Shown: positions 40,102 to 49,674 of the stretch, piece by piece
Layout of the letters: each line of letters starts with the position of its first letter
How positions within the stretch are numbered: position 1 is the stretch's first letter
Assembly: GCA_016716475.1 (NCBI GenBank)
Contig: JADJWG010000001.1
Location: 930,001-994,000, forward strand
Direction of reading: 5' to 3'
Length of the DNA: 64,000 nt
Origin: Phycisphaerales bacterium
GTDB taxonomy: Bacteria > Planctomycetota > Phycisphaerae > UBA1845 > Fen-1342
Made by a program: the position numbers and the translations under genes
The notes under the pieces: model-generated
The model's database searches: none
What the model was told of the DNA's origin: nothing
The model's input: only the letters and a program-made list of their open reading frames with translations

Positions 40102-41799
40102 ATGCCACGCCGCTTCCTAGTCACAGCCGCCCTCCCCTATTCCAACAACCGTCTGCACGTCGGACATATCGCCGGCGCCTACCTGCCGGCCGACACCTAC
40201 GTTCGTTACCTACGGGCGGTCGGACACGAAGTAAGATTCATTTGCGGCAGCGATGACAACGGCGTCGCCATCGAAATTTCGGCTTTGCAAGAGCAAACCA
40301 CACCGGCCGCCATCGCGCAGCACTACCACGATCGACAACGCCTTGACTTCGCCGGACTCGGCATCGCCTTTGACGTCTATGGCGGTACCCACCATCCCGA
40401 GTTCGTCACCCTCCACGAGCGCCTCAGCCAGGAGTTCTTCACCCGGATCCACGCGCAGGGCTTTTTCCGCAAACTCCATGCCAAGCAGCTCTACGATCCA
40501 CAGGCCGGACGCTTTCTGCCCGACCGCTTCGTCCGCGGCACCTGCCATCACTGCGGATTTGAGAACGCCACCGGCGACCAGTGCGACAACTGCACGAAGA
40601 TGATCGAACCCCTGCTGCTCAAGAACCCCCGCAGCGTGATTACCGGCCAGCCGGCCGAAGTCCGCGAGACCACCCACTGGTATCTGCGCCTGAACCAGTT
40701 CGAGGACCGGCTCAGAGAGTGGCTCAACAGCAAGCAGGGGCAGTGGCGGTCGAGCGTGTTGAACTTCGCCCTCGGCCAGATCGAGCAGGGTCTGCCGGAA
40801 CGCTCCATGACACGTGATCTGACGTGGGGTGTACCCGTTCCGCTCGACGATCCCGACGCGGCCGGCAAGGTGTTGTACGTCTGGTTCGACGCCCCGATCG
40901 GGTACATGTCATTCACGGCGGCCTGGTGCGTCCAGCACGGCGGCCAAGTCGCGGACTACACGCAGTGGTGGCACGACCCGGACACGGCCATCGTCCACTT
41001 CATCGGTGAGGACAATACGGTCTTCCACGCCCTCACCTGGCCGGCCATGCTGATGGCGGACGGGCGGGCCCAGCTCCCGGCTGCCGTGGTCGCAAATAAC
41101 TTCATGAACCTGCGAGCGGGAGGCGGGGTACAGAAGATCAGTAAGAGCTCCACGGAAGCTACGGCACCCGTCTGGGTCGAGGAATATCTCAAGCAGGGTC
41201 TCGATCCCGATGCCCTGCGCTACTACCTCACCTCGATCGCGCCGGAATCCGCCCGCACAACGTTCGATCCGCAGGAATTCGTCCAGCACAACGATGCGGA
41301 ACTGGTCGGCGCCTTCGGGAACTTCGTGAACCGCATGCTCACCTTCGTCGCAAAGAACTTTGACAAGCGCGTGCCGGATGCCACGGCCGCCGCTGCGCCC
41401 GAGCGGGCACTCATCGCAGCCGGCGACGAAGCCCTGCAACGTTGCGGCACCTGCCTCGCGGAGTTCCGTTTCCGCGCCGCACTCGAGGAGGTCATGGCCT
41501 ACGCCCGCCGCTGCAACCAGTACGTCGCCGAACGGGCTCCCTGGGTAAGCCGCACGACCGCCCCGGCCGAGTGTGCCGCCACGCTCGCCACTTGCATCCA
41601 CGCCATGCATTACCTCGCGGTGATGGCGCATCCGTTCATGCCCGGCGCTGCCGCGCGTCTGCTGGCGATGCTCAATCAGCCCGCGGAGCCGATCCGCTGG
41701 GTCGCACCGCCACCACCGCAGACCGGCGCACCGCTGGGCGAACCGCGCATCCTCTTCGCCAAACTGGGCTCGACCCAATCTTCCGGAGCATCCACATGA
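40102..41799 (+). CDS. metG: Methionyl-tRNA synthetase
   Basis: A 565-residue class I MetRS. HIGH is HVGHIAGAYLPADTYVRY (residues 19-22), the CP-domain zinc knuckle is CHHCGFENATGDQCDNC (near 148-165), KMSKS is KISKSS (near 345), and the anticodon-binding alpha-helical domain (FGNFVNRMLTFVAKNFDKR) follows. No C-terminal EMAP-like tRNA-binding domain is present, so it is the short form. GGAG precedes the ATG. The stop overlaps the start of the next gene (ATGA). Confidence 0.97.
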   Translation: MPRRFLVTAALPYSNNRLHVGHIAGAYLPADTYVRYLRAVGHEVRFICGSDDNGVAIEISALQEQTTPAAIAQHYHDRQRLDFAGLGIAFDVYGGTHHPEFVTLHERLSQEFFTRIHAQGFFRKLHAKQLYDPQAGRFLPDRFVRGTCHHCGFENATGDQCDNCTKMIEPLLLKNPRSVITGQPAEVRETTHWYLRLNQFEDRLREWLNSKQGQWRSSVLNFALGQIEQGLPERSMTRDLTWGVPVPLDDPDAAGKVLYVWFDAPIGYMSFTAAWCVQHGGQVADYTQWWHDPDTAIVHFIGEDNTVFHALTWPAMLMADGRAQLPAAVVANNFMNLRAGGGVQKISKSSTEATAPVWVEEYLKQGLDPDALRYYLTSIAPESARTTFDPQEFVQHNDAELVGAFGNFVNRMLTFVAKNFDKRVPDATAAAAPERALIAAGDEALQRCGTCLAEFRFRAALEEVMAYARRCNQYVAERAPWVSRTTAPAECAATLATCIHAMHYLAVMAHPFMPGAAARLLAMLNQPAEPIRWVAPPPPQTGAPLGEPRILFAKLGSTQSSGAST

Positions 41800-42416
41800 T
41801 CCGACTCGGCGTCCGCCCCACTGTACGACGGACAGTCTGTGTTCCGGCGCTGCTGATACTCGGCTTTGCGGTCATCATCACCGGGTGCCGCCGGCCGCCG
41901 GAAACCGCTGCCCCGCTGGCGTTCGATGTGGACACAACCACCCCGGTCGCCGCTGCACAGAGTACGCTGCGCGGCCTGACCGCCCAGCTCGCGGCGAGCA
42001 CCCAGGGAAACCGCGCCGCCGCCCACGCTACACGCGACCGCCTGATCGCCACCCTCATGGCCCGTGAAGAAACGTACGCCCGCTACCGCGCCCGTGCCGG
42101 CGTGGGTGCCGTGGAAATGCCTCTATTTCTCGCGCGCCTGGTGGACAACTGGGCGGCAGCCATCGCTTACTACGCGGCCGATGTACGCTATGACGAGGCC
42201 CGCACCGTGCCCCGCGCCAATGATAGTTCGAAAGCGGAAATCGCCATCCCTGCCCACGGCCCCAACGACGACGCTCTCATCGGCATCTGGCTGCAGCGCG
42301 ATGCACAAGGCGCCTGGCGCGTCACCGCTCTTCAATTCCTGTCCCGAGATGCCGCCACGACAACCCCGGCAACACAGACAGCACCTGCCACTCAGCCCAA
42401 CCCCTCGGGCGCGTAG
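41796..42416 (+). CDS. Lipoprotein of unknown function, coupled to metG
   Basis: A 206-residue lipoprotein. The signal VPALLILGFAVIITGC ends in a lipobox with Cys near residue 31. The mature part is helical (QSTLRGLTAQLAASTQGNRAAAHATRDRLIATLMARE), followed by a strand-rich region (YAADVRYDEARTVPRANDSSKAEIAIPAHG...GIWLQRDAQGAWRVTALQFL) that resembles the last strands of an NTF2/DUF4878-like fold. The tail is Thr/Ala/Pro-rich. The ATG overlaps the metG stop, with GGAG just upstream. Probably attached to a membrane facing the periplasm. Confidence 0.75.
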   Translation: MIRLGVRPTVRRTVCVPALLILGFAVIITGCRRPPETAAPLAFDVDTTTPVAAAQSTLRGLTAQLAASTQGNRAAAHATRDRLIATLMAREETYARYRARAGVGAVEMPLFLARLVDNWAAAIAYYAADVRYDEARTVPRANDSSKAEIAIPAHGPNDDALIGIWLQRDAQGAWRVTALQFLSRDAATTTPATQTAPATQPNPSGA

Positions 42417-42421
42417 CAGTG

Positions 42422-43522
42422 TTACAACAGGTGCCGCTGCGACGCATAGAGTTGCTCGAGGCGTTCGCGCGCTCGGCCGTCCTCGGCATCCGGACCGTCC
42501 GGATCACACACCAGCGCTTCAAACAGCACCACCATGCGCTGCCAGTCGCGCAAACTGATGTACTCACTCCCGATCTTCTTGCGCGACACATCCATGTTGT
42601 GGTAATTGCCCAAGGCGACGCAGATGCCCGTCGCCTCATACCCCAACGCGATGAAGGGGTACGCCTCGCACGTGCCACCATCCATCAGCTTGCGCTGTAC
42701 GCGGAAGTCCTTCTTCTGCTTTGCCAGCCCCGCCGCGACGCGCTCGCAGAAGGCCGTCAACCGCGGCGTGAAGATGCTCGAACGGTCACCCACCCGCAGG
42801 ATCGGCCCGCCCCCCAGTTCCGCCCCGGCCAGTGCGCTGCTCGTCTCCACCGAGATCACCGGCACAGCGCGCGGAATTGTCCCTGCCTTAGCCGCCGCGA
42901 TGGCGCCGATAAACCCCACTTCTTCGGCCCGCGTGAAGAGCACATGCACCTCCCCCGCCGCGCGGCGCCGACTGAGCTGCTTCAGCAGCAGCACCAGTGC
43001 CGCGACACCCGCGACATCATCACAGCCCCGCGCTACCACCCGGTCACCTCGCAGCACCGGCTCCGGCAGGTCCCACATCCCCGGCGCGTTCGGCGGGACC
43101 TCCCCGGACACCCGAATCTCCGCCTCTTCCACCACCGCCGGCCAGCCCCGCCGGTTTGCCTGCTTCAACTTCAACTTCTCGATGCGGCCACGCCGCCACT
43201 CTTGGCCATCCCAGAAACGCACCCGCGCTCCAGGGAAATATTCCGGCCGCACACCACCCCGAAACACCGCCCGCACCCGCCCGTGACCGATCATTTCAAG
43301 CGCTACGAAACCCGGGTGATCCGTATGCGCCACAAAAGCCAGCGGACGCCGCCGCCCAGGCCGCGACCGATAATGCGCGTGCAAATTCCCGGCCTCATCC
43401 TGCCGCACCCGCACCCCCGGCAGGCCCTTGAGCGCCTGCTTCAAATACGCCAATACGGCGTCCTCGACAAACGCTGCGGTCGGCAGGGCCAGCAACTCAC
43501 CAAGCACTCGCGGTAACGGCAT
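42422..43522 (-). CDS. M42-family metallopeptidase (glutamyl aminopeptidase type)
   Basis: A 366-residue M42 aminopeptidase of usual length. Metal and catalytic residues: H66-T-D68 (AFVAHTDHPGFV), CDD in ARGCDDVAGVAAL, the catalytic Glu pair in FTRAEEVGFIGAIAAA, ISVETSSA and the final His in VALGNYHNMD. Enzymes of this family form tetrahedral dodecamers in the cytoplasm and trim peptides. GGAG lies 8 bases before the ATG. It converges on the lipoprotein gene with a 5-base gap and diverges from the sigma-factor gene. Confidence 0.92.
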   Translation of the reverse strand: MPLPRVLGELLALPTAAFVEDAVLAYLKQALKGLPGVRVRQDEAGNLHAHYRSRPGRRRPLAFVAHTDHPGFVALEMIGHGRVRAVFRGGVRPEYFPGARVRFWDGQEWRRGRIEKLKLKQANRRGWPAVVEEAEIRVSGEVPPNAPGMWDLPEPVLRGDRVVARGCDDVAGVAALVLLLKQLSRRRAAGEVHVLFTRAEEVGFIGAIAAAKAGTIPRAVPVISVETSSALAGAELGGGPILRVGDRSSIFTPRLTAFCERVAAGLAKQKKDFRVQRKLMDGGTCEAYPFIALGYEATGICVALGNYHNMDVSRKKIGSEYISLRDWQRMVVLFEALVCDPDGPDAEDGRARERLEQLYASQRHLL

Positions 43523-43813
43523 GGGTAGATCTCCGTGCAGGTGCGACGCATCCTACGGCGCTCCCCCGGACCGGCCAAGCGGCGCACCCAGCATGGATCA
43601 CTCTCAAGCACGCCTCCGCAGACCCAGGCGCCAATCATTTGGACGCCTCTCGTTGACGGTCACGCACGCCCCGATCCCAATACCTTTCCGAAAACGCTCC
43701 CGACAGAATTCTCGTGCCCCGCGACGGAATCCTATCGCGGGGGTGAGAATCGTGACCGGGACTCCGGCCGGACGCCGTCTGTAGAAGTGAATAGGAACGA
43801 GGTGCGACGCGAG

Positions 43814-44380
43814 ATGACCAGCGTGCCGCTCGACGGCGAAATCTTCCGCCAAATGGTCGCCAGCGCACGCGAAGGCGACCGTGCGGCTGCCGAACGCCTG
43901 GTGCGGGAGCATGAGTCGTGCGTCCGCAGTGCCATCTACGCCGTTACCGGGCGCAGCGACCGCGTCGATGACATCGCGCAGCAGGTCTGGACACGCGCGT
44001 GGGAGCGACTCCACACGCTCGACAATCCAAGCCGGTTGCGTCCGTGGCTCTATGCCATCGCTCGCCACGCGGCAATTGATGACGGGCTCGTACAGCGTCG
44101 TCACATGCGGCGCAGCGTCGCACTCGAAGACGGCAACGCACTGCCCGCGCGGGATACCACCCCGGCGGCTGTCCTGGCAAAAAGCGAGTTGCAGGAAACG
44201 CTACTTCGCGCCGTACAGGCCCTGCCGGCCCACTACCGCGAACCGTTTGTCCTGCGGCACCTGGAAGATTGGAGTTATGCGGAAATCGCGGAGGCCCTCG
44301 ATCTCTCCGTCGATACCGTGGAAACCCGGCTCACCCGCGCGCGGCGCTTGCTGCGCGAGGCCCTGGCCGGAAAGGTGTGA
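43814..44380 (+). CDS. ECF-type RNA polymerase sigma factor
   Basis: A 188-residue sigma70-family ECF factor. Region 2 (residues 10-85): REGDRAAAERLVREHESCVRSAIYAVTG, DRVDDIAQQVWTRAWERL and RPWLYAIARHAAID. Region 4 (about 125-185): ALPAHYREPFVLRHLEDWSYAEIAEALDLSVDTVETRLTRARRLLREAL. There is no C-terminal extension. The ATG at 43814 follows GAGGTG. Four bases after its stop starts a membrane protein that looks like its anti-sigma factor. An envelope stress response is inferred from the module. Confidence 0.93.
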   Translation: MTSVPLDGEIFRQMVASAREGDRAAAERLVREHESCVRSAIYAVTGRSDRVDDIAQQVWTRAWERLHTLDNPSRLRPWLYAIARHAAIDDGLVQRRHMRRSVALEDGNALPARDTTPAAVLAKSELQETLLRAVQALPAHYREPFVLRHLEDWSYAEIAEALDLSVDTVETRLTRARRLLREALAGKV

Positions 44381-44384
44381 TGCG

Positions 44385-44921
44385 ATGACTCCCGAACAGG
44401 ATCGATTGGAGCACCTGTTTTCGCGCTTCCTCGACGACGAATGTACATCCGAGGAGCGCGCACTGGTCCGTCGCCTTATACGGACCGACGCCACGGCCCG
44501 GGCGCTCTTTGACGAGATGCACGCGCTCGACCTGGCGGTCGGTACGGCACTGCGGACGGCACTGCGGCCGGCGCTCCGCCTGCACAACGATCGCTGGCGC
44601 CCTTGGCGTCAGATCGGGATGGCCGCCGCCGCCTGCCTCGCGTTTGTCCTCTTGCTCCCACCGGCAACGGAACCTCTGGCCACCACGCCAGGTGTCCGCC
44701 CCGGAACCGCGGCCGCGACGGCTTCCTGGTTTGTCAATGGCAATGATCCGGTGCGGGACTGGATCGCTCCGACGGACCCGTCCTACGAGCGCCCCGAGGT
44801 GCGAGTGCGCGGACTGCGCAGCGACTGGGTGGTCATACCCGGCGAGGCGCCGGATCAGTACTTTCTCATTGAAGTGGAGCACGTGGGCCTGCACAAGCTG
44901 CGGGTGCACGCGGACTTCTGA
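44385..44921 (+). CDS. Putative membrane anti-sigma factor
   Basis: A 178-residue protein next to the ECF sigma gene. The N-terminal cytoplasmic part (LEHLFSRFLDDECTSEERALVRRLIRTDATARALF) resembles the anti-sigma/DUF-type helices of planctomycete regulators but lacks the zinc-binding HxxxCxxC motif. One membrane helix (residues 76-93: QIGMAAAACLAFVLLLPP) leads to a periplasmic tail of about 85 residues. The start has AAGGTG upstream and lies 4 bases after the sigma stop. Its partner is inferred from adjacency and domain layout. Confidence 0.78.
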   Translation: MTPEQDRLEHLFSRFLDDECTSEERALVRRLIRTDATARALFDEMHALDLAVGTALRTALRPALRLHNDRWRPWRQIGMAAAACLAFVLLLPPATEPLATTPGVRPGTAAATASWFVNGNDPVRDWIAPTDPSYERPEVRVRGLRSDWVVIPGEAPDQYFLIEVEHVGLHKLRVHADF

Positions 44922-44965
44922 CCCCGCACGATGAACAGTCTGAGAACTGCATAAGGAGTGTGGCG

Positions 44966-46375
44966 ATGTTGCTGAACCTGTTGTGGATCGCGCTGGCGAG
45001 CACCCTGTTCACTTCGACGAACCCGCCGGATGCCCCGCCGGATGTCGCCGGCGGCGCGGTCCTGGTGCGTGCAACCGGCGCAACCTTCACGGTCGACGAT
45101 GCGAACCCGGCCGTCATCACCTGGCAAGCCAAAGTCGAAACCGACGACGAAGACAGCGGCAATCCCGCCAAGCGGCGCCAAGTCCTGTTCCTGTCGACCA
45201 CCGAACCCGGAGAGACGCTTCCGGCCGTTTGGCTCGGCGTGCGCATCACTCCGGTTCCCGCACCGCTCGCCGCCCATCTCGGAGCGCGGGGCGTGATGGT
45301 GGGGAATGTCGTGGTCGGCAGTCCCGCGGACACCGCCGGACTCCAGCAGTACGATGTCATAACCCAGGTCGGCGACGCCTCCGTAAACGCCCCGGGGGAA
45401 CTGCTGCACACCCTCGCGTCCTATGCAGCCGGCGACACCCTCACACTGCGAATCATCCGGCAGGGACGCGAGTCCACCGTGACACTCCCCGCCGTGGCCC
45501 GGCCGGCCGAGGCATCACAGGAACTCAAGTTTGACGAGCCCGAAGACGTGCTGATCAACCGCGACGTGCGCCTGCGCGGACGGGTACTGCAACTGGGGCC
45601 CGATGGCAAGTGGCTCATGCAGGACCTCGGTCAGATGCAGCAGTTGCCGGACGTACTCCAGGATCTCGATGCGTTGAATTTCGACCTGAAGCTTGACCTT
45701 GATCTACCGGACGGCTCCGCCTTCTCGCCCAAGGGCCCGTGGATTTTCCGTTCCCTGCGCGATGGCCTGCACACCCTGGCATTGCCCGATGGTACCGTCG
45801 ATGTGCGCTTGCACCTGTTTGTGAATCGCGACGGCACGACGACGCGTATTGAAAATGACGCCGACGGGCGCATCCATGTTACCCGTGTGGATGCCGATGG
45901 GAATGAGACTACTGCTCTTTACGATTCACCGGAGGCGTTCAAGGAGGCCGATCCAGGGGCATACGAACTATACGACACGCACCTGCAGAAGGGACTGCCC
46001 GACATGCGTCAGTTCCGCCCGTTCGGCCGCGACCTTCTGCGGTTGCGCGACCACTTTCAACTCGACGTGGAGAAGCGGTTGCGTGAAGCGCTGGAGCTCG
46101 AATCGGCCGCGCGCGAGAGCGCCCTCCAGGCACGTGACCAGGCCGCCCAGCTAGCGCGAGAATTGCGTCAGCACGTTCACACTTACACCCGGAACCGCGA
46201 CGGTGGGATCAATAGGAGTAGGCACCAGCTTACCCTGCGCGACGACGGCTCCATCGAAGTGCGCACCGAGCGCGACGGTGAGGCCGTGATCTACCAGTTT
46301 GAGAGTAAGGCCGCGTTCCAGGCGGCCCAACCCGAACTGTACTCCCGTCTGATGGAACCACTCGCGGAGGAGTAA
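44966..46375 (+). CDS. Exported PDZ-domain protein in the sigma module
   Basis: A 469-residue exported protein with a short hydrophobic N terminus (MLLNLLWIALASTLF). Residues about 85-175 form a PDZ domain (AVWLGVRITPVPAPLAAHLGARGVMVGNVVVGSPADTAGLQQYDVITQVGD). The rest has HTLASYAAGDTLTLRIIRQGRESTVTL and an acidic, coiled-coil-like C terminus (EKRLREALELESAARESALQARDQAAQLARELRQ). No protease domain is fused. AGGAGTG 5 bases upstream fixes the ATG at 44966. It lies 44 bases after the anti-sigma gene, suggesting a sensor or effector of the same regulon. Confidence 0.82.
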   Translation: MLLNLLWIALASTLFTSTNPPDAPPDVAGGAVLVRATGATFTVDDANPAVITWQAKVETDDEDSGNPAKRRQVLFLSTTEPGETLPAVWLGVRITPVPAPLAAHLGARGVMVGNVVVGSPADTAGLQQYDVITQVGDASVNAPGELLHTLASYAAGDTLTLRIIRQGRESTVTLPAVARPAEASQELKFDEPEDVLINRDVRLRGRVLQLGPDGKWLMQDLGQMQQLPDVLQDLDALNFDLKLDLDLPDGSAFSPKGPWIFRSLRDGLHTLALPDGTVDVRLHLFVNRDGTTTRIENDADGRIHVTRVDADGNETTALYDSPEAFKEADPGAYELYDTHLQKGLPDMRQFRPFGRDLLRLRDHFQLDVEKRLREALELESAARESALQARDQAAQLARELRQHVHTYTRNRDGGINRSRHQLTLRDDGSIEVRTERDGEAVIYQFESKAAFQAAQPELYSRLMEPLAEE

Positions 46376-46423
46376 TCCCGGCAAGTCGTCGTGGCAACGC
46401 CGCGCGATACATCCCGTCGCAAG

Positions 46424-46465
46424 CGGTCGCAGCGCGTCCATAAGATGCGCTGCGACCGTGTGTTT
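46424..46465 (+). terminator. Terminator-like hairpin after the PDZ gene
   Basis: CGGTCGCAGCGC (46424-46435) pairs perfectly with GCGCTGCGACCG (46447-46458) around an 11-base loop and is followed by TGTGTTT. It lies 48 bases after the stop. Confidence 0.68.
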
Positions 46466-46650
46466 CTGGTCGACTGAACCCTGGAAGCTTCCAACGTCCC
46501 CGAATTCCCGGGCGGTTGGCGCCACACCCCCTCCCTCTTCCGGATAAAACCGTTTCATTGTAGGATATTCACCGCAACCGGCGGGCGCCCGCCAGTCCGG
46601 CCCCCGCGGGCCGGCCGCTCCCGGCCCAGGAATTCGCCAGGAGTATCTTG

Positions 46651-47664
46651 ATGCCACTGATGACCACGCGGCCCATGTTCGACCTTGCCTACGACGGCGG
46701 CTTCGCCGTCGGCGCCTTCAACGTCAACAACATGGAGATCACCCAGGCCATCATCAACGCCTGTGCCGCCGAGTCCGCCCCGCTGATTCTCCAGCTCTCC
46801 AAGGGGGCGCGCCAGTACGCCGATATCCGCTACCTCCGCAAGATTATTGAAGCCGCCGTTGAGTCCCACCCTGAGTTGCCCATCGCCGTCCACTGCGACC
46901 ACGGCGACACTCTCGGTCTCATCCAGACCTGCATCGCCGACGGTTACACTTCCGTGATGATCGACGGCTCGCACGAGCCCTTCGAGGAGAACGTGCGCCT
47001 CACCCAGGCCGTCGTCGAGGTCGCGCACGCTGCCGGCGTCGTCGTCGAGGCCGAACTCGGCATGCTCGGCGGCATCGAGGAAGACGTGGTCGGGCTGGAT
47101 GCGGCCGAGTACGAAGCTCGCATCCAGGAGTTTCTCACCGACCCCCAGCAGGCCGCCGACTTCTGGAAGCAGACCGGCGTCGACAGTCTTGCCGTCGCCA
47201 TCGGGACGAGCCATGGGGCTTACAAGTTCCGCCACGAGGCCAAGCTCGCCTTCGACCGCGTGGAGCAGATCATGAAGACGTGCCCTGGTCTGCCGCTCGT
47301 CATGCACGGCTCCTCCAGCGTGCCAGCCGAGTTCATCACGCTGATCAACAACTACGGCGGGCGCATGCCCAACGCGATGGGCGTCCCCGAAGAGCAGATC
47401 CGCATGGCCGTTACCAAGTACGGCGTCTGCAAGGTCAACATCGACACGGATCTGCGTCTCGCCCTGACCGCCAAGATCCGCGAGGTCTTCGCCACCAAGC
47501 CGGACGAATTCGATCCGCGCAAGTACCTGGGACCGGCCCGCGATGCGATCCAGGCCATGGTGCAGCGCAAACTCCACGTGCTGAACTGCGCCGGCAAGGC
47601 CGAGGCCGTCGTCGCCCACTGGAAGAAGCTCGGCAGCCCCGTCCCCACCCACTACGACCGCTAA
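46651..47664 (+). CDS. fba: Class II fructose-bisphosphate aldolase
   Basis: A 337-residue class II (zinc) aldolase, interconverting fructose 1,6-bisphosphate with DHAP and G3P in glycolysis. The zinc and substrate motifs are present: GAFNVNNMEITQAIINA, PIAVHCDHGDTLGLIQTCI (metal His), YTSVMIDGSHEPFEENV, VEAELGMLGG, IGTSHGAYKF, LVMHGSSSVP and KVNIDTDLRLALTAKIRE. The ATG at 46651 lies 7 bases after AGGAG; a TTG directly ahead is unlikely. It is a single-gene unit closed by the hairpin at 47682. Confidence 0.96.
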   Translation: MPLMTTRPMFDLAYDGGFAVGAFNVNNMEITQAIINACAAESAPLILQLSKGARQYADIRYLRKIIEAAVESHPELPIAVHCDHGDTLGLIQTCIADGYTSVMIDGSHEPFEENVRLTQAVVEVAHAAGVVVEAELGMLGGIEEDVVGLDAAEYEARIQEFLTDPQQAADFWKQTGVDSLAVAIGTSHGAYKFRHEAKLAFDRVEQIMKTCPGLPLVMHGSSSVPAEFITLINNYGGRMPNAMGVPEEQIRMAVTKYGVCKVNIDTDLRLALTAKIREVFATKPDEFDPRKYLGPARDAIQAMVQRKLHVLNCAGKAEAVVAHWKKLGSPVPTHYDR

Positions 47665-47681
47665 GACCGCTGAGAATAGAG

Positions 47682-47715
47682 CCGCGGGTGCGCACTCTGC
47701 AGTGCACACCCGCGG
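47682..47715 (+). terminator. Hairpin terminator between convergent genes after fba
   Basis: CCGCGGGTGCGCACT (47682-47696) pairs with AGTGCACACCCGCGG (47701-47715), 15 bp with one mismatch and a 4-base loop. It lies between the fba stop and the end of the leftward secreted-protein gene and could serve both. Confidence 0.68.
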
Positions 47716-47748
47716 ACATGTTCCAGCATGCTCTGGCCGAACCCGCCG

Positions 47749-49623
47749 CTACTCGCGCGGACTGAGTTGCACGAACGTCAGCAGGACGCCGGCTTCCTCC
47801 GTCGAGATCGTCATCATCCCCGGCGCACTGTACTTCTGCAGCACGGCCGCCTTCTCCATGTCTCCACCCATCTGCTCGGCCATCTGCTGGCCGATCATCA
47901 TCATCATCATACCGCCGATGTCCGGCATGCCGCCGCTCATCAACTGGTCGGAGTTCTTCACATAGTCCGTGACCGCATCCATGAAGCGGTTGTTGTCGAT
48001 GTAGAACTGGAACCACGACTGCTCAGGCACCAGGCGCGCCAGCCGCTTCCACTGGTTCGTTTCGGCCAGCGGGTCGCCCGTGCCCGCGTCGATCCCGCGT
48101 TCGATCCCGGACCCGTTGCCGATCATCAGGCGATCCGAACCGACCGCCAGTGAGATCGTTCCCATGAAGGGAATCGGTACGTCAAAGACCTGCGTGCCGC
48201 GCACATCCCGACCCTGCAGCGGCATCATCGTGATATCCGGGTTGCTGATCACCCTGAGCAACGCGCCCTGGTCGCGGTGTCCCAGCGCCAACAGCATCCG
48301 CATTCCGTTCGGCGTGAACGGCCGCGCGTAGTTCATCGAGAAAGTCAGCGGCCCGCCGAGGTGGTCGACGAACTCCTTCCGCCAGTTGAACTTCACACCG
48401 CTCGGCAATTCCACTTCCTGCGCCTTGACGAACTCGTCCGCATCCGCCGGGTCGCCCTGCCGGATGATGGCTTCGATCTCATCGAGCAGCTTCGAGATGT
48501 TGAGATTGCACAAGCCGTAGAAGATCGTGTCCGCCGCCACGGTCGCGGGCGGCGCAGTGGGGCGATTCTCCATGCTCAGAATTCTGGCCAGACCAGTGCG
48601 GTTGCCCTTCATCAGCATGAGCAGGTCAATCTTGTAGTCGAAAGATGACTTCCCGATGCGGGCCTGCGCCACGATGCTGCCCAGCCCGTCGGTCCCCATC
48701 ATCTTCAGCCCGGTTCGCAGGTCCTCCAGCTCGCTGGAGTCGGTCGCCGCCTTCACCAGCTCGACGATCTGCGGAATGTTGATCAGCATGCGGATGTTGC
48801 CGTTCGGCTTCAGGTGCCGCAGCAACGCCTTGTGATCATCATGATTCGCCAGCGAATCGCTCGCGCGCTCCTGCCGCAGGATCGCCCGCACCCGCTCCGG
48901 CGTGTCGGCGATAATCAGCCGATCCGGCGTCAGACACAGCGCCAACTTCTCCGGCAAGTTGTCCGCCGAGAAGATCTCGTTCATGGCTTCACGCACGATG
49001 GCCGTCGGATCACCGCCAAACGGACTTGCGCCGAAACCCCCGAAATCCTCCTCCTCCAGATCGGGACTCTCGGTGTCCGCCCCTTTCTTGTCCGGATCCG
49101 TCACGATCACATCGACCGGTTGCCCCTCGATCGTCTGCGTCTCGTGTGACTTGGCATACGTCTTCAGCCGGGTAACGGCCCCGTCGTAGTACTTCCGCAT
49201 CAATTCGGCATCGCCGACACCCGCAACCAGCGCGCCCGACATGTCCTCCGGCTTCGCTCCCGGTGGTACGTGCAGGTACACCGCCAGCGGGCCCGCGAAC
49301 GGGTTCTTCAGTTGGTCCACCGAGGTGTCCAGCATGCCCGCCAGCCGCTTCTTCAAGTCGTCGATCAGGCCAGTGGCGAACTGCATGTTCGGCAGCGCGG
49401 TAACCGCCTTGTCGTTCATCATTTGTGCGGCGGCGGTCTTCTCCCAGTCCGCGAGTACTTCCTGAACGTCCGTGATCCCGACGTAAAAGACAGCGTCCCG
49501 CGGCACCCACTCCGCCGGATCGCGCGCTTCACCGCGCGGCGCCTGGGCCCACGCTGCGCCGGCCACCGCCAGCAACGCGATGAATGATAGGGTCCGGGTA
49601 CACCGACCAAGCTTCGTTTTCAT
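47749..49623 (-). CDS. Secreted protein of DUF3352-like type
   Basis: A 624-residue exported protein with a clear signal peptide (LSFIALLAVAGAAWAQ). Segments such as WVPRDAVFYVGITDVQEVLADWEKT, LAVYLHVPPG, KLALCLTPDRLIIADTPERVRAIL and KRLARLVPEQSWFQFYIDN resemble the repeated beta/alpha pattern of DUF3352-type planctomycete proteins, which have no known function. The C terminus has a Met-rich stretch (GGMMMMMIGQQMAEQMGG). No metal-binding motif is clear. AGGAAGGA precedes the ATG. It is followed on the same strand by the serine protease gene 51 bases upstream, so cotranscription is plausible. Confidence 0.72.
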   Translation of the reverse strand: MKTKLGRCTRTLSFIALLAVAGAAWAQAPRGEARDPAEWVPRDAVFYVGITDVQEVLADWEKTAAAQMMNDKAVTALPNMQFATGLIDDLKKRLAGMLDTSVDQLKNPFAGPLAVYLHVPPGAKPEDMSGALVAGVGDAELMRKYYDGAVTRLKTYAKSHETQTIEGQPVDVIVTDPDKKGADTESPDLEEEDFGGFGASPFGGDPTAIVREAMNEIFSADNLPEKLALCLTPDRLIIADTPERVRAILRQERASDSLANHDDHKALLRHLKPNGNIRMLINIPQIVELVKAATDSSELEDLRTGLKMMGTDGLGSIVAQARIGKSSFDYKIDLLMLMKGNRTGLARILSMENRPTAPPATVAADTIFYGLCNLNISKLLDEIEAIIRQGDPADADEFVKAQEVELPSGVKFNWRKEFVDHLGGPLTFSMNYARPFTPNGMRMLLALGHRDQGALLRVISNPDITMMPLQGRDVRGTQVFDVPIPFMGTISLAVGSDRLMIGNGSGIERGIDAGTGDPLAETNQWKRLARLVPEQSWFQFYIDNNRFMDAVTDYVKNSDQLMSGGMPDIGGMMMMMIGQQMAEQMGGDMEKAAVLQKYSAPGMMTISTEEAGVLLTFVQLSPRE

Positions 49624-49674
49624 CGAACCATCCTTCCTGCCTGAGGTTGGCTTGAGTACGTCTGTTGCAGACCC

